Part shown: positions 46,435 through 59,406 of the stretch, in pieces
Layout: every line of letters begins with the position of its first letter
Position numbering within the stretch: position 1 is the first letter of the stretch
Origin: Gammaproteobacteria bacterium 42_54_T18
Lineage (GTDB): Bacteria > Pseudomonadota > Gammaproteobacteria > Pseudomonadales > Ketobacteraceae
NCBI GenBank assembly: GCA_002163245.1
Contig: MAAL01000095.1
Location: 1-64,000, forward strand
Direction of reading: 5' to 3'
Length of the DNA: 64,000 bases
Program-made: the position numbers and the translations under genes
The notes under the pieces: generated by a model
Told to the model about the DNA's origin: nothing
Seen by the model: only the letters and a program-made list of their open reading frames with translations
Database searches by the model: none

Positions 46435-47580
46435 ATGGCTAAACAAGATTTTTACGAGCTTTTGGGTGTCGCAAAAGACGCAACTCCTCAGGAAATGAAA
46501 AAAGCCTACCGGCGATTGGCGATGAAGTATCATCCTGATAGAAATCCAGACGATAAGGCAGCTGAGGAGAAATTCAAAGATATCAGTGAAGCCTATGAAA
46601 TCCTAACAGATGATCAGAAGCGAGCCGCTTATGATCGTTATGGGCATGCGGGTGTTGATGGTAATGCTGGAGCGGGTGGTTTCGGCGGTGGTGCCGCTGG
46701 AGCTGGTGGTTTTAGTGATATTTTTGGTGATGTGTTTGGCGATATATTTGGTGGTGGCGGCGGTGGCGGTCGAGGAGGGTCTCGAAGCAATCGCGGGTCT
46801 GATCTGCGTTACACCTTGGAGCTGGACCTTGAGGATGCAGTAAAGGGGACAACCGTTGAAATACGTGTTCCTACCCTTGTGCATTGTGGGACCTGTGATG
46901 GCTCCGGCGCTAAAAAGGGGACTAAACCTGTCTCATGTCAAACCTGTGGCGGTGTTGGTCAGGTTCGTATGCAGCAAGGTTTTTTCTCTGTTCAGCAAAC
47001 TTGCCCGACGTGTCGAGGTCAAGGTAAGTCGATTAAAGATCCTTGTCGTGAGTGTCATGGTCAAGGGCGTAAAGAAAAGCGCAAAACGCTTTCCGTTAAA
47101 ATACCACCTGGTGTTGATACAGGAGATCGCATTCGCCTGGCGGGTGAGGGTGAGGCTGGGTCTCATGGTGGACCGGCGGGTGATCTATATGTGCAAGTTG
47201 CAGTAAAAGACCATGCTATTTTCCAGCGCGAAGGCAAGGACTTGTATACCGAAGTGCCGATTAGTTTTGTTGATGCTGCGTTGGGTGGTGACTTGGAAGT
47301 TCCTACGTTAGATGGTCGCGTTAAGCTTAAGATTCCGGCTGAGTCGCAAACTGGAAAGTTGTTTCGCTTGCGAGGTAAGGGGGTTGCTCCAGTTCGCGGT
47401 GGTGGTGCAGGGGACTTGTTGTGTCGAGTTATTCTAGAGACTCCGGTTAATCTCAATAAAGACCAGAAAGAAATGTTGAAAGAATTTCAAATAAGTCTTG
47501 AAAAAGAAGCGCACCGTCAATCGCCTAAAAGGCATGGTTGGTTTAATGGTGTAAAACAATTTTTCGATGACATGCTGTAA
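46435..47580 (+). CDS. dnaJ: Chaperone protein DnaJ (Hsp40)
   Basis: 381 aa. J domain (residues 4-70) with HPD in MKYHPDRNP, Gly/Phe-rich linker with a [13 protein letters not shown] run, four CxxCxGxG zinc repeats ([32 protein letters not shown]), then the C-terminal substrate domains. It stimulates DnaK ATPase. 130 bp after dnaK. Confidence 0.98.
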   Translation: MAKQDFYELLGVAKDATPQEMKKAYRRLAMKYHPDRNPDDKAAEEKFKDISEAYEILTDDQKRAAYDRYGHAGVDGNAGAGGFGGGAAGAGGFSDIFGDVFGDIFGGGGGGGRGGSRSNRGSDLRYTLELDLEDAVKGTTVEIRVPTLVHCGTCDGSGAKKGTKPVSCQTCGGVGQVRMQQGFFSVQQTCPTCRGQGKSIKDPCRECHGQGRKEKRKTLSVKIPPGVDTGDRIRLAGEGEAGSHGGPAGDLYVQVAVKDHAIFQREGKDLYTEVPISFVDAALGGDLEVPTLDGRVKLKIPAESQTGKLFRLRGKGVAPVRGGGAGDLLCRVILETPVNLNKDQKEMLKEFQISLEKEAHRQSPKRHGWFNGVKQFFDDML

Positions 47581-48408
<828 letters not shown>

Positions 48409-48828
48409 TTCAAATGCTAGTGGTTTAGTTGTTTTTCGCGGTGAATGCTTGGTCATGATGTTTGATTGATTTAAACCCGTAGACGACAACCTTACATTTC
48501 TATAGAATACGCTCGGATCAGATAATGGTCGGGGCGTCCGCATCCTACTACTCCAAATACCGAATATTCGTTGTTTTGCAGGTTAATTTTACAGTTAGCC
48601 TAGCTTACTACGGCCTTAATACAGCCTCGGTAGATTAGTAGGTCGCTAGCATTGCCCCTGATACCTGCTAACGTTGTGCATACCCATTGAGTATGCGTGG
48701 CGACAGGTGGCCAAAGTATTGTTATATGAAAGGAAGCGGGATCGAGGTTAACTCATCTCGCTTTTTTGCAGGTAACGGTTACGAATGATCACACACCTTT
48801 CCCTTTCCTATGACCATTGGAGGTTGGC
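48409..48828 (+). promoter_or_regulatory. 420-bp structured leader of carAB
   Basis: No gene. It contains a small hairpin (GCATAC/GTATGC near 48675-48695) and the terminator-like element at 48736-48767. A promoter must lie here, but I could not fix one with confidence. Long leaders before carA are common sites of pyrimidine and arginine control. Confidence 0.5.
48736..48767 (+). terminator. Terminator-like hairpin in the carA leader (attenuator candidate)
   Basis: Stem GCGGGAT/ATCTCGC with three further inner pairs (GAG/CTC), then T6. It lies 61 bp before the carA start, where termination would cut off carAB. Confidence 0.6.
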
Positions 48829-49956
48829 TTGAGTATACCAGCCATTTTGGCCCTAGAAGACGGCACCGTCTTTCATGGCACGTCTATTGGCGCAGACGGA
48901 CAATCCGTTGGCGAAGTCGTTTTTAATACTGCACTAACCGGCTACCAAGAGATTCTTACCGACCCGTCCTACGCCCGTCAGATGGTAACTCTGACATATC
49001 CCCATATCGGCAACACCGGTGTTAATGAAGAAGACGAGGAGTCTTCTAATATTTGGGCTGCTGGCCTGATTATTCGTGATTTACCGTTGTTGGCAAGTAG
49101 TTGGCGTAAGCAATCATCTTTAGATGAATATCTGCGCGAGCGTGGAGTTTTGGGTATTGCGGATATAGATACACGTAAACTAACCCGAATCCTTCGAGAG
49201 AAGGGTGCTTTAGGTGGTTGCATACAAGCAGGCGATATCGATGAGACTGCTGCAATTGCTGCCGCTAAGGACTTTGCTGGACTCAAGGGCATGGACTTAG
49301 CAAAAGAAGTGACCGTTTCAGAGTCTTATCAGTGGACTGAAGGTAGTTGGCAGCATGGTGAAGGCCATAACACGCCAGAAGGTGAGAAGCCTTACAAGGT
49401 GGTTGCCTATGACTTTGGTGTCAAAAGAAACATTTTACGCATGTTGGTGGATCGTGGTTGCGACCTTACGGTTGTTCCTGCGCAGACTCCAGCTGCTGAC
49501 GTGTTGGCAATGAACCCAGATGGTATCTTTTTATCGAATGGTCCTGGTGATCCAGAGCCTTGTGATTATGCTATATCTGCGATCCAGTCTATCTTAGAAA
49601 CAGATATCCCTGTATTTGGCATCTGTCTTGGTCATCAGTTGTTGGCGCTTGCTAGTGGTGCAAAGACATTGAAGATGAAGTTTGGACATCACGGTGCTAA
49701 TCACCCTGTTCAAAACTTAGATGATAAAACGGTATTGATTACCAGCCAAAATCATGGGTTTGCTGTGGATGAGGCTGCGCTGCCTGGGAATTTGCGTGCA
49801 ACCCATAAATCTCTGTTTGATGGTTCTTTGCAAGGCATTCATCGTACGGATAAGCCTGCTTTTAGTTTTCAGGGACATCCTGAAGCCAGTCCTGGTCCCC
49901 ATGAAGCCAGTACGTTGTTCGATCACTTTATCGAATTAATGGCAGAAGCAAAATAG
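48829..49956 (+). CDS. carA: Carbamoyl-phosphate synthase small chain CarA
   Basis: 375 aa from a TTG that has GGAGG 5 nt upstream; a TTG four codons earlier lacks a site. Glutamine amidotransferase subunit: N-terminal CarA domain ([18 protein letters not shown]), then class I amidotransferase with nucleophile Cys in [15 protein letters not shown] and [10 protein letters not shown]. Supplies ammonia to CarB for pyrimidine and arginine synthesis. The rare start and leader hairpin suggest tight control. Confidence 0.95.
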   Translation: MSIPAILALEDGTVFHGTSIGADGQSVGEVVFNTALTGYQEILTDPSYARQMVTLTYPHIGNTGVNEEDEESSNIWAAGLIIRDLPLLASSWRKQSSLDEYLRERGVLGIADIDTRKLTRILREKGALGGCIQAGDIDETAAIAAAKDFAGLKGMDLAKEVTVSESYQWTEGSWQHGEGHNTPEGEKPYKVVAYDFGVKRNILRMLVDRGCDLTVVPAQTPAADVLAMNPDGIFLSNGPGDPEPCDYAISAIQSILETDIPVFGICLGHQLLALASGAKTLKMKFGHHGANHPVQNLDDKTVLITSQNHGFAVDEAALPGNLRATHKSLFDGSLQGIHRTDKPAFSFQGHPEASPGPHEASTLFDHFIELMAEAK

Positions 49957-50063
49957 CAGCAAGGCTAACCAGGGTTATATCGAGTTATGTCAAAGTAATT
50001 CGATTATTTAGAAATTAGGAAGGTTGCTCCGGTGACCTTCCGTAGAGTTGACGAGTTTTAACG

Positions 50064-53000
50064 ATGCCAAAACGTACCGACATACAAAGCATTCTTATTT
50101 TGGGTGCTGGCCCCATTGTCATTGGGCAGGCGTGTGAGTTTGATTACTCTGGCGCGCAAGCCTGTAAAGCGCTTAGGGAGGAGGGGTATCGTGTGATACT
50201 CGTGAACTCTAACCCCGCTACTATTATGACCGATCCATCAATGGCTGATGCAACCTATATTGAACCGGTTGAGTGGGAGACTGTTGCCAAGGTTATCGAA
50301 AAGGAGCGTCCAGATGCGTTATTGCCAACCATGGGTGGGCAGACAGCATTAAATTGTGCGCTGGATCTTGCTAAGCATGGTGTGTTGGAAGAGTTTGGCG
50401 TTGAGATGATTGGCGCAACTCAGGATGCAATCGATAAGGCGGAGGATCGTGACCGTTTTGATAAGGCGATGAAGCGTATTGGCCTAGAAACACCTAGGTC
50501 AGCAATCGCTCATAGCCTGGAAGAGGCTTTGCAGGTTTTGGATGTGTTGGGCTTCCCAAGTATTATTCGGCCTTCGTTTACCATGGGTGGAAGTGGTGGC
50601 GGTATTGCGTATAACCGTGAAGAATTTGTAGAGATTTGTACTCGAGGTTTGGATCTCTCGCCGACCAGTGAGTTGCTTATCGACCAATCATTGATTGGTT
50701 GGAAAGAATATGAAATGGAAGTGGTGAGAGACAAGAATGATAACTGTATTATCATTTGTGCCATTGAGAATTTTGATGCGATGGGCGTGCATACGGGAGA
50801 TTCAATTACCGTTGCCCCAGCACAGACATTAACGGATAAAGAATATCAAATCATGCGTAACGCCTCTTTGGCTGTATTGCGTGAAATTGGTGTGGAGACT
50901 GGCGGATCTAACGTGCAGTTTGGTATGTGCCCGGAAACGGGTCGCCTTGTTATTATCGAGATGAACCCGCGTGTATCCCGTTCTTCGGCATTGGCGTCAA
51001 AAGCGACGGGTTTTCCTATTGCAAAAATTGCAGCGAAATTAGCGGTTGGCTATACCCTTGATGAGTTACAAAATGATATTACTGGTGGTAAAACACCGGC
51101 TTCATTTGAGCCCTCTATCGATTATGTTGTTACTAAGATTCCTCGTTTTAATTTTGAGAAGTTCCCTAAGGCTGATGCAACATTAACGACGCAGATGAAG
51201 TCTGTGGGTGAAGTAATGGCGATTGGTCGAACCTTCCAAGAATCGATGCAAAAAGCGCTGCGAGGGCTGGAAGTCGATAGGAATGGCTTTGATCCAGTGT
51301 TAGATATGGATGCTGATGATGCCCAGGCTACATTGCGTCAAGAGTTAACTATTCCGGGGCCAGAGCGTATTTGGTATATCGCTGATGCTTTCCGTGCTGG
51401 AATGTCAATCGATGAGGTAAATGAATGCACGGGTGTTGATCCGTGGTTCTTGGTTCAAATTGAAGACCTGATTAAGACAGAGGGTGAATTAAGCTCAACG
51501 GCATTTTCTGATCTTACCAAAGACAAATTGTGGCGTATCAAACGAAAGGGTTTTTCTGATTTGCGTTTGTCAGATTTACTGGGTGTTAGCGAGAAGCATA
51601 TTCGTAAAACACGTAAGGAGTTGGGCGTACTTCCTACCTATAAGCGTGTGGATACTTGCGCAGCAGAATTTTCAACATCTACCGCTTATATGTACTCAAC
51701 CTATGAAGATGAGTGTGAAGCCAACCCTAGCGATCGCGATAAGATCATGGTGTTAGGTGGCGGGCCCAACCGTATTGGTCAGGGTATTGAATTTGATTAT
51801 TGTTGTGTGCATGCGGTGTTGGCGTTGCGTGAAGATGGTTATGAAACCATTATGGTTAACTGTAACCCAGAAACCGTCTCAACAGATTACGATACGTCAG
51901 ACCGATTGTATTTTGACCCTGTTACGTTAGAAGATGTTCTGGCGATTGTTGATATTGAAAAACCCAAAGGTGTTATTGTCCAGTACGGTGGTCAGACGCC
52001 ATTAAAGTTGGCGCGTGACCTGGAAGCTGCAGGTGTACCTATTATCGGTACTAGCCCTGAGTCTATCGATAGAGCTGAAGATCGTGAGCGCTTCCAGCAA
52101 ATGATCGAGCGTCTAAATTTAAAGCAACCGCCAAACCGAACGGCAAGAAAGCCTGAAGATGCGGTGCGTTACGCAGAAGATATAGGTTACCCTCTTGTTG
52201 TGCGTCCATCTTATGTTTTGGGTGGTCGAGCGATGGAAATTGTATATAACGAAAAAGAGCTGCGTCGTTATATGACGGAAGCGGTGCAAGTATCTAATGA
52301 TGCCCCCGTATTGTTGGATCGCTTTTTAGATGATGCTATTGAAGTAGATTTGGATGCTATATGTGACGGCAAGTCAGTTACCATTGGTGGTATAATGCAG
52401 CATATAGAGCAGGCGGGTGTGCACTCTGGTGATTCTGCTTGTTCTTTTCCTCCCTACAATTTAAGCGTGGAAATGCAAGACATCATGCGGGATCAGGCTG
52501 CTCGTATGGCACTTGAGTTGGGTGTGGTTGGATTGATGAACGTGCAATTTGCAGTGAAAGGCGAAGATGTTTACGTTTTGGAAGTTAATCCGCGCGCATC
52601 TCGAACTGTTCCATTTGTTTCTAAATGTATCGGTCGTTCATTGGCTCAGATCGCGGCTCGCTGTATGGCCGGGACGTCCTTGGAAGATCAGGGGTTTACG
52701 GAAGAAATAATACCAACGTTGTTTAACGTAAAAGAAGCTGTTTTTCCGTTTGCTAAGTTCCCTGGTGTTGACCCGATTCTTGGGCCGGAGATGAAGTCTA
52801 CGGGTGAAGTGATGGGTGTTGGTGATACGTTTGCAGAAGCATTTGCAAAAGCAGCACTGGGCGCTGGTGAGATTTTGCCAAAAGGCGGCAGGGCATTTAT
52901 TAGTGTTCGAGATGGCGATAAAGAGTCGGTGTTGCGTGTTGGGAAGATGCTTGTTGAAATTGGTTTTGATATTGTTGCAACGAGTGGGACTGCTAAGGTG

Positions 53001-53270
53001 TTGAGCTCTGCAGGTATTGAGGCAACTAAGATCAATAAAGTGAAACAGGGCAGGCCGCACGTTGTTGACAGTATCAAGAATGGTGAAATTGATTTAATCA
53101 TTAACACCACAGAAGGTACTCAGGCTATTGCTGATTCTTATGCGATTCGCCGCGAAGCGTTGCAGAATAAAATTTGTTATACCACGACCATTGCAGGTGC
53201 TGACGCAATATGTGTTGCCATTATGAGTGATGGTGAAAAACGTGTTAGACGACTACAAGACTTATATTAG
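50064..53270 (+). CDS. carB: Carbamoyl-phosphate synthase large chain CarB
   Basis: 1068 aa, full length. Two ATP-grasp halves (about 1-400 and 555-935), each opening with a [18 protein letters not shown] loop, an oligomerisation domain between them, and a C-terminal allosteric MGS-like domain ([15 protein letters not shown]). Makes carbamoyl phosphate with CarA. 107 bp after carA, 8 bp before greA. Confidence 0.98.
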   Translation: MPKRTDIQSILILGAGPIVIGQACEFDYSGAQACKALREEGYRVILVNSNPATIMTDPSMADATYIEPVEWETVAKVIEKERPDALLPTMGGQTALNCALDLAKHGVLEEFGVEMIGATQDAIDKAEDRDRFDKAMKRIGLETPRSAIAHSLEEALQVLDVLGFPSIIRPSFTMGGSGGGIAYNREEFVEICTRGLDLSPTSELLIDQSLIGWKEYEMEVVRDKNDNCIIICAIENFDAMGVHTGDSITVAPAQTLTDKEYQIMRNASLAVLREIGVETGGSNVQFGMCPETGRLVIIEMNPRVSRSSALASKATGFPIAKIAAKLAVGYTLDELQNDITGGKTPASFEPSIDYVVTKIPRFNFEKFPKADATLTTQMKSVGEVMAIGRTFQESMQKALRGLEVDRNGFDPVLDMDADDAQATLRQELTIPGPERIWYIADAFRAGMSIDEVNECTGVDPWFLVQIEDLIKTEGELSSTAFSDLTKDKLWRIKRKGFSDLRLSDLLGVSEKHIRKTRKELGVLPTYKRVDTCAAEFSTSTAYMYSTYEDECEANPSDRDKIMVLGGGPNRIGQGIEFDYCCVHAVLALREDGYETIMVNCNPETVSTDYDTSDRLYFDPVTLEDVLAIVDIEKPKGVIVQYGGQTPLKLARDLEAAGVPIIGTSPESIDRAEDRERFQQMIERLNLKQPPNRTARKPEDAVRYAEDIGYPLVVRPSYVLGGRAMEIVYNEKELRRYMTEAVQVSNDAPVLLDRFLDDAIEVDLDAICDGKSVTIGGIMQHIEQAGVHSGDSACSFPPYNLSVEMQDIMRDQAARMALELGVVGLMNVQFAVKGEDVYVLEVNPRASRTVPFVSKCIGRSLAQIAARCMAGTSLEDQGFTEEIIPTLFNVKEAVFPFAKFPGVDPILGPEMKSTGEVMGVGDTFAEAFAKAALGAGEILPKGGRAFISVRDGDKESVLRVGKMLVEIGFDIVATSGTAKVLSSAGIEATKINKVKQGRPHVVDSIKNGEIDLIINTTEGTQAIADSYAIRREALQNKICYTTTIAGADAICVAIMSDGEKRVRRLQDLY

Positions 53271-53278
53271 GGAATAAA

Positions 53279-53755
53279 ATGAGCAGATATCCAATGACGA
53301 TTGAAGGGTCTGATGCATTAAATGATGAATTGATGCATCTTAAGAAAGTTGAGCGTCCTAAAGTTGTTGAGGCGATTGCTGAGGCAAGGGCTCATGGCGA
53401 TTTAAAAGAGAATGCGGAGTACCATGCGGCTCGCGAGCAGCAGGGGTTTGTCGAAGGGCGTATCATGGATATCGAAGGCAAATTATCCAATGCGCAAATA
53501 ATCGACATAGCCAAAATCCCTCATACGGGAAAGGTTTTGTTTGGTACTACCGTTAAGCTTTATGATATGGATATCGAAGAAGAGAAGGTTTATCGTATTG
53601 TTGGTGAGGATGAGGCTGATATTAAAATCGGTAAGATCTCGGTGGGGTCCCCTATTGCTCGTGGCTTGATAGGCAAGATGGAGGGGGATGAAGTGCAGGT
53701 GGAAACCCCCGGCGGAACCAAGGAATACGAAGTGTTAATGGTTACGCATGGCTAG
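53279..53755 (+). CDS. greA: Transcription elongation factor GreA
   Basis: 158 aa. N-terminal coiled coil (residues 1-75) with the acidic tip ([18 protein letters not shown]) that enters the RNA polymerase channel; C-terminal FKBP-like domain. Rescues backtracked polymerase. Directly follows carB and ends at a strong terminator. Confidence 0.97.
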   Translation: MSRYPMTIEGSDALNDELMHLKKVERPKVVEAIAEARAHGDLKENAEYHAAREQQGFVEGRIMDIEGKLSNAQIIDIAKIPHTGKVLFGTTVKLYDMDIEEEKVYRIVGEDEADIKIGKISVGSPIARGLIGKMEGDEVQVETPGGTKEYEVLMVTHG

Positions 53756-53763
53756 AATGTATT

Positions 53764-53810
53764 GAAGCATAAAAAAACGCCCAACAATGTTGGGCGTTTT
53801 TTTATGCTTC
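53764..53810. terminator. Bidirectional terminator between greA and yhbY
   Basis: 22-bp perfect inverted repeat around a 3-nt loop: core CGCCCAAC/GTTGGGCG, flanked by A7/T7 and then GAAGCAT/ATGCTTC. Serves both convergent genes. Confidence 0.92.
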
Positions 53811-53842
53811 ATATCTATATTTTGGTTGTGATGCTGTGGCGC

Positions 53843-54154
53843 TTACACTTGATTGCGCAAAATGTTGGATAGTTTGGGGTTGGGCTTTTTGGCTGCACGA
53901 TATATCAGGGCGATTTTTCCGATAGACTGAACAAGCTCAGCTCCAGACTCGTCGCAGATTGCTGCAATGAGTGCTTGTTTGTTTTCCCGGTCGAGTACGG
54001 CGAGCTTAACCTTGATAAGTTCGTGATCCTCTATGGCCCGCTCAAGCTCAGCAAGGACGTTTTTTGTAAGGCCCTTGTCGGCAACCATGACTACAGGTTT
54101 AAGGTGGTGTCCGATTTGGCGGAAACGCTTTTTTTGGTCTTGAGCTAGGGGCAT
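53843..54154 (-). CDS. yhbY: Ribosome assembly RNA-binding protein YhbY
   Basis: 103 aa CRM-domain protein (FRQIGHHLKPVVMVADKGLT near the start, then IKVKLAVLDRENKQ). Associates with pre-50S subunits in E. coli. Divergent from rlmE, as in many gammaproteobacteria. Confidence 0.93.
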   Translation of the reverse strand: MPLAQDQKKRFRQIGHHLKPVVMVADKGLTKNVLAELERAIEDHELIKVKLAVLDRENKQALIAAICDESGAELVQSIGKIALIYRAAKKPNPKLSNILRNQV

Positions 54155-54254
54155 AATTGAAACCTGGTTAAAATGTATTCGGTCGTCGTTTTTGAGGCGC
54201 TAGTTTACTCTGGATTGGCGATAAACGTTAGTGTTTTATGGTGTGAGGTGTGGT

Positions 54255-54875
54255 GTGGCAAGGTCAAAGACGAGTAAAGACTGGTTGGATGAGCATTTTA
54301 ATGATCAATATGTGCAAAAAGCCCAGCAAGACGGGTATCGATCAAGGGCAGCCTATAAGCTGGTTGAAATAAACGAGAAAGACAAGTTGATTAAGCCTGG
54401 CATGACGGTGTTGGATCTTGGTGCGGCGCCTGGGGGGTGGACGCAAGTCGCTGCTAGGCTGGCAGGAGATCATGGTGTTGTTGTTGCCTCCGATATATTG
54501 GAAATGGATCCGGTTCCAGGGGTTACCTTTATTCAGGGGGACTTTCGAGAGGGATCTGTTTATGCGGAAATATTAAGAGCGATAAATCAACAGCCAGTGG
54601 GCCTTGTAATCTCAGATATGGCCCCCAATATGAGTGGTATGAAGACTGTTGATCAGCCGCGAGCGATGTATCTGGTTGAACTTGCATTGGATATGGCGAT
54701 CAATACTCTTTCTCCTGGAGGCAACTTTCTTGTGAAGGTGTTTCAGGGGGAGGGGTTTCAAGAATATCGCCAGAAATTACAGTTACATTTTAAAACCTTG
54801 GCTACTCGGAAGCCTGATTCGTCGAGGGCTCGCTCGAAAGAGCTTTACCTTTTGGGGAAGGGCTTTAAGGGGTAG
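54255..54875 (+). CDS. rlmE: 23S rRNA 2'-O-methyltransferase RlmE (FtsJ/RrmJ)
   Basis: 206 aa from a GTG with GAGG 6 nt upstream; a GTG eight codons earlier opens the frame. SAM motif [13 protein letters not shown], catalytic KDK triad recognisable in [19 protein letters not shown] and [10 protein letters not shown]. Methylates U2552 of 23S rRNA in E. coli. Precedes ftsH as usual. Confidence 0.95.
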   Translation: MARSKTSKDWLDEHFNDQYVQKAQQDGYRSRAAYKLVEINEKDKLIKPGMTVLDLGAAPGGWTQVAARLAGDHGVVVASDILEMDPVPGVTFIQGDFREGSVYAEILRAINQQPVGLVISDMAPNMSGMKTVDQPRAMYLVELALDMAINTLSPGGNFLVKVFQGEGFQEYRQKLQLHFKTLATRKPDSSRARSKELYLLGKGFKG

Positions 54876-55039
54876 TTTGACTGGCCCTTTCTCAGGCGGG
54901 GTTTGAGTTGAAAACTGTTTTACGGCATGGTGAAACGGAAAAATGTGGTGTAATGTAAACAATAAGCATTAAAGGATGTGCATCTCGCACGCATTAACAC
55001 AGCTAACGTATAGCTAAATAGTAAAGAGAGGGTAAACCC

Positions 55040-56974
55040 TTGAACGACATGGCAAAGAATCTGATTTTATGGGTAGTGATAGCAGTGGTTTTGTTATCAG
55101 TGTTTAATAATTTTTCAACTGAAAGTAGCACTCAGCGATTGAGTTATTCGCGCTTTATCCAAAGCGTTGAGAATAGTCAGGTCGATAGAGTAACTATAGA
55201 TGGTGTCAGTGCGGTTGGTTATATGAAAACTGGAGAGTCGTTTGAGACGGTCCTGCCTTCTGTTACTGATATTGATTTGTTACCGATATTGTTGAAAAAC
55301 GATGTGAATATCGAAGGTCGTCAACCTGAAAAGCAGAGTCTTTGGGTGCAGCTGCTTGTTGCTTGTTTCCCGATACTGTTGATTGTCGGTATTTTTGTGT
55401 TTTTTATGCGGCAAATGCAGGGCGGCGGTGGCGGCAAAGGCAGTCCAATGAGCTTTGGGAAGAGTAAGGCTCGCCTGTTGGGTGAGGATCAAATAAAAAC
55501 CACATTTGCAGATGTTGCTGGTTGTGATGAAGCGAAAGAAGATGTTCAAGAATTGGTTGAGTTTTTGAGGGACCCTGGAAAGTTTCAGCGTCTAGGTGGA
55601 AGGATTCCGCGCGGCGTATTGATGGTTGGCTCCCCTGGTACCGGTAAAACATTGCTTGCTAAAGCAATTGCAGGTGAGGCCAAAGTGCCTTTCTTTACAA
55701 TTTCTGGATCAGATTTTGTTGAAATGTTTGTGGGTGTTGGCGCATCTCGGGTTCGGGATATGTTCGAGCAAGCCAAAAAGCAGGCGCCATGTATTGTTTT
55801 TATTGATGAAATTGATGCGGTAGGTCGTTCGCGTGGCGCTGGTTTGGGTGGTGGTCATGACGAAAGAGAGCAAACGCTAAATCAGTTGTTGGTCGAAATG
55901 GACGGTTTTGAGCCGAATGATGGCGTTATTGTTATAGCTGCAACCAATCGGCCTGATGTGCTGGATGCTGCTCTGTTACGCCCGGGGCGCTTTGATCGCC
56001 AGGTTGTTGTATCCCCTCCTGATATTCGGGGTAGAGAACAGATTCTTAAGGTTCATATGCGTAAGGTACCTCTTGCTGATGATGTTATTGCATCGGTGAT
56101 TGCGCGGGGCACGCCGGGTTTTACGGGTGCTGATTTAGCGAACTTGGTGAATGAGTCTGCTTTGTTTGCTGCGCGTGCTAGCAAGCGTTTTGTGGAAATG
56201 CGAGATTTTGAACTTGCGAAGGACAAGATTTTGATGGGAGCCGAGCGTAAAACCATGGTGATGTCGGAAGATGAAAAGCGAAATACGGCATATCATGAAG
56301 CTGGCCATACTATTGTTGGCATGATTGTCCCCGAACATGACCCTATTTATAAGGTGAGCATTATCCCTCGGGGTCAAGCTCTAGGGATTACCATGTCCCT
56401 ACCTGAGGCGGATAGATATAGTCATAGCAAGCGCTTGCTTGAAAGCAAAATTGCAATGATTTTTGGTGGTCGTATTGCTGAAGAGCTAACCTTGGGTGTC
56501 GATGGTGTAACGACTGGTGCATCCAACGATATTCAGCGTGCAACGGAGCTTGCGCGAAATATGGTGACCAAGTGGGGCTTGTCTAGCAAGCTGGGCCCTC
56601 TTTCTTACGAAGAGGAAGAGGGTGAGGTGTTTCTTGGTCGTCAATCCACGCAGTCAAAATCAGTTTCAGCTGAAACTGCTAAGCAGATCGATAGCGAAAT
56701 TCGGGCAATTGTAGATCGGTGTTATGCGATAGCAGAGCAATTGTTAAAGGATAATATGGATATCCTAAATTCAATGGCAGATGCGTTGATGAAATATGAG
56801 ACTTTGGATGCCGATCAAATTAAAGATTTAATGGCTAGAAAGTCACCGCGAGCACCTAAAGATTGGCATGATTCCGATGGGGCTGACTCTGGCGACGCTT
56901 CGGTTGAGAAAAAAGAGGCTAAGGATGGCGATGGCGATAAGGGTTCTATTGGCGGCCCTGCCAATACCCACTAG
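55040..56974 (+). CDS. ftsH: ATP-dependent zinc metalloprotease FtsH
   Basis: 644 aa from a TTG with GAGAGG at good distance; ATG three codons on is an alternative (MAKNLILW). Two membrane helices (about 6-24 and 100-120) flank a small periplasmic domain. AAA ATPase with GSPGTGKT and the SRH region, then HEAGH zinc site. Tail is acidic and gly-rich. Degrades membrane proteins and, in E. coli, LpxC and sigma-32. Confidence 0.97.
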   Translation: MNDMAKNLILWVVIAVVLLSVFNNFSTESSTQRLSYSRFIQSVENSQVDRVTIDGVSAVGYMKTGESFETVLPSVTDIDLLPILLKNDVNIEGRQPEKQSLWVQLLVACFPILLIVGIFVFFMRQMQGGGGGKGSPMSFGKSKARLLGEDQIKTTFADVAGCDEAKEDVQELVEFLRDPGKFQRLGGRIPRGVLMVGSPGTGKTLLAKAIAGEAKVPFFTISGSDFVEMFVGVGASRVRDMFEQAKKQAPCIVFIDEIDAVGRSRGAGLGGGHDEREQTLNQLLVEMDGFEPNDGVIVIAATNRPDVLDAALLRPGRFDRQVVVSPPDIRGREQILKVHMRKVPLADDVIASVIARGTPGFTGADLANLVNESALFAARASKRFVEMRDFELAKDKILMGAERKTMVMSEDEKRNTAYHEAGHTIVGMIVPEHDPIYKVSIIPRGQALGITMSLPEADRYSHSKRLLESKIAMIFGGRIAEELTLGVDGVTTGASNDIQRATELARNMVTKWGLSSKLGPLSYEEEEGEVFLGRQSTQSKSVSAETAKQIDSEIRAIVDRCYAIAEQLLKDNMDILNSMADALMKYETLDADQIKDLMARKSPRAPKDWHDSDGADSGDASVEKKEAKDGDGDKGSIGGPANTH

Positions 56975-57072
56975 TTGATACAATGCCTGCCTGAAAGCTA
57001 GCGTAGTAAGTTTGATGCGGCGTTGCTTTTGGGGAGGTTGGTTTTTGTCGTTTATATTGCGTAGTTATTGTT

Positions 57073-57930
57073 ATGAGTAAATCTACTGCACCAGGCTTGC
57101 GGTGTGGCGCTAAGTTGCTAGATTTGTCTTCGCCTGTAGTAATGGGTGTCTTAAATGTAACCCCTGATTCCTTTTCGGACGGGGGTTCTTTCGTTGGGCG
57201 AGATAAGGCGGTAGCACGTGCTGGCGATATGCTGGAGAGTGGTGCTGCCATTATCGACGTGGGTGGTGAGTCGACTCGACCTGGTGCTGCTCCTGTTTCT
57301 GTGCAGGAAGAGTTGGATCGTGTTATGCCTGTTGTTGAGGCATTGATTCGAGAGTTTCAATGTATTGTTTCTGTTGATACCAGTACGCCCGAGGTGATGT
57401 TGGCTGCTGCTAATGCTGGTGCTGGACTGATAAATGATGTGAGAGCATTGCAGCGGCCGGGAGCATTAGATGTTGTGGCTAGTTTAGGTTTGCCTGTGTG
57501 TTTAATGCATATGCAAGGGCAGCCAGGAACAATGCAGCAAAACCCAAATTACAAAAGTATAGAACGAGAAGTTATGGGTTTTTTTGTACAGCGTATTGAT
57601 GCCTGTGTTTCTGCGGGGGTGTCGAAAGAGCGCCTTTTGCTGGATCCGGGTTTTGGGTTTGGTAAGACCTTGGAGCACAATATGTCGCTACTGTCGGGGT
57701 TGGCGGGATTTTCGTTGTTGGGTTTGCCATTGTTGGTGGGTGTTTCTCGGAAAACAATGATCGGGGAAATTGTAAACAAGCCTGTTGATCAGCGGTTGTG
57801 TGGTAGTGTGGCTGCTGCGGTGTTGGCGGTAGAGCGCGGGGCGAATATTGTGCGAGTGCATGATGTGCCGGAAACGGTTGATGCATTAAAGGTGGTTGCA
57901 GCGATGCGTGGAAATGATTTGGTGATTTAA
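57073..57930 (+). CDS. folP: Dihydropteroate synthase FolP
   Basis: 285 aa TIM barrel. MGVLNVTPDSFSDGG pterin/diphosphate loop, GGESTRPGA, DPGFGFGKT. Joins pABA to dihydropterin pyrophosphate; sulfonamide target. 98 bp after ftsH and 15 bp before glmM. Confidence 0.97.
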   Translation: MSKSTAPGLRCGAKLLDLSSPVVMGVLNVTPDSFSDGGSFVGRDKAVARAGDMLESGAAIIDVGGESTRPGAAPVSVQEELDRVMPVVEALIREFQCIVSVDTSTPEVMLAAANAGAGLINDVRALQRPGALDVVASLGLPVCLMHMQGQPGTMQQNPNYKSIEREVMGFFVQRIDACVSAGVSKERLLLDPGFGFGKTLEHNMSLLSGLAGFSLLGLPLLVGVSRKTMIGEIVNKPVDQRLCGSVAAAVLAVERGANIVRVHDVPETVDALKVVAAMRGNDLVI

Positions 57931-57945
57931 GGAGAAAATAAAAAC

Positions 57946-59289
57946 ATGAGTAAAAAATACTTTGGTACGGATGGTATTCGTGGGACGGTTGGTCAGGTGC
58001 CTATCACGCCGGAATTTATGTTAAAGCTAGGCTGGGCTGCGGGTAAGGCGTTCTCTGAAAAGGGTGTTACTCGTATGATGATCGGCAAGGATACTCGTAT
58101 TTCTGGGTATATGTTTGAGTCTGCGCTGGAGGCTGGTTTGGTTGCGGCAGGTGTGGATGTGTTGATGCTTGGTCCGATGCCAACTCCAGCCATCGCATAC
58201 TTGGCCCGGACCTTCCGCTCTTGTGCGGGAATTGTTATCAGTGCATCTCATAACCCATTTCATGATAATGGCATTAAATTCTTTTCTTCTGAAGGCCAAA
58301 AGTTAGACGATGAGACGGAGATCGCAATTGAGTCGTTGTTGGATCAGCCGATGGATATGGTGTCTTCCGCGAAGTTAGGGAAGACTCGTCGCATTGATGA
58401 TGCGCGGGGGCGATATATAGAGTTTTGTAAGGGGACAATCGAGAGGAGTGTAAGCTTTGATTCGCTCAGAATCGTGGTTGATTGTGCGAATGGTGCGACG
58501 TATAAAATGGCGCCGGATGTCTTGTCTGAGCTTGGTGCAAATATCATCCCTATTGGGGTGGAGCCTAATGGCTTAAATATCAATCTGGATTGTGGTTCGA
58601 CGTCACTGGACGCTTTGCGAAGCAAGGTGCTGGAGGCTGGCGCTGATTTGGGTGTTGCATTTGACGGTGATGGTGATCGTTTGATGATGGTAGATCATCT
58701 GGGTGAGGTGGTGGATGGTGATGAGTTAATTTTTATCATTGCGAAAAGCCTTCACGAGCGCGGAGGGTTGCAGGGTGGTGTGGTCGGAACGCTTATGACT
58801 AATTACGGCTTTGAGTTGGCGATGAAGGATCTTGGTGTTGATTTTTGCCGGGCCAATGTGGGTGATCGTTATGTGATGGCGCAACTGAAGGAAAAGGGTT
58901 GGGTTGTTGGTGGCGAGTCTTCGGGGCATATATTGTGCCTGGATAAGACATCGACGGGTGATGGGATTGTGTCGGCGTTACAGGTTTTGTCTGCTTTGGT
59001 TCAAAGTGACAAAAGCTTATCTGAAATGAAGAAGGGTATGGTCAAATTGCCACAAACGATGATTAATGTGCGTCTACCAGAGAAGCGTGATGTCCTGGGT
59101 GAGGGGCGGATTAAAGCTGCGATTGTTGATGCTGAATCTGTCTTACAGGGCCGGGGGCGGGTGTTGCTTAGAGCTTCTGGTACAGAGCCGCTGATTCGGG
59201 TAATGGTTGAAGGTGATGACGCTTCAGAGGTCGCGTCGTTAGCTCAAAAGATTGCAGATGTGGTTCAAAATGTAGTTGCACTCCCTTAG
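57946..59289 (+). CDS. glmM: Phosphoglucosamine mutase GlmM
   Basis: 447 aa, four-domain phosphohexomutase. Active serine in [19 protein letters not shown] (near residue 103), metal loop DGDGDR, and C-terminal [15 protein letters not shown] phosphate-binding loop. Makes glucosamine-1-phosphate for peptidoglycan and LPS precursors. GGAGAAAAT precedes the ATG. Confidence 0.98.
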   Translation: MSKKYFGTDGIRGTVGQVPITPEFMLKLGWAAGKAFSEKGVTRMMIGKDTRISGYMFESALEAGLVAAGVDVLMLGPMPTPAIAYLARTFRSCAGIVISASHNPFHDNGIKFFSSEGQKLDDETEIAIESLLDQPMDMVSSAKLGKTRRIDDARGRYIEFCKGTIERSVSFDSLRIVVDCANGATYKMAPDVLSELGANIIPIGVEPNGLNINLDCGSTSLDALRSKVLEAGADLGVAFDGDGDRLMMVDHLGEVVDGDELIFIIAKSLHERGGLQGGVVGTLMTNYGFELAMKDLGVDFCRANVGDRYVMAQLKEKGWVVGGESSGHILCLDKTSTGDGIVSALQVLSALVQSDKSLSEMKKGMVKLPQTMINVRLPEKRDVLGEGRIKAAIVDAESVLQGRGRVLLRASGTEPLIRVMVEGDDASEVASLAQKIADVVQNVVALP

Positions 59290-59406
59290 TTTGGTGGGCG
59301 GAGTTGTTGAGTTGGTGTCAATTGCTTTGCTGTGGGGTGTCCGTCCCTTGTATATTGTGGGCTTCTTCGCTACCATTGCCGCCTCGTGATAATTGGGTAT
59401 AGATGC

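Noticed and set aside
54900-54935. Sigma-32 promoter before ftsH
   Set aside because: GTTGAAAA is present, but no CCCCAT lies at the right distance.
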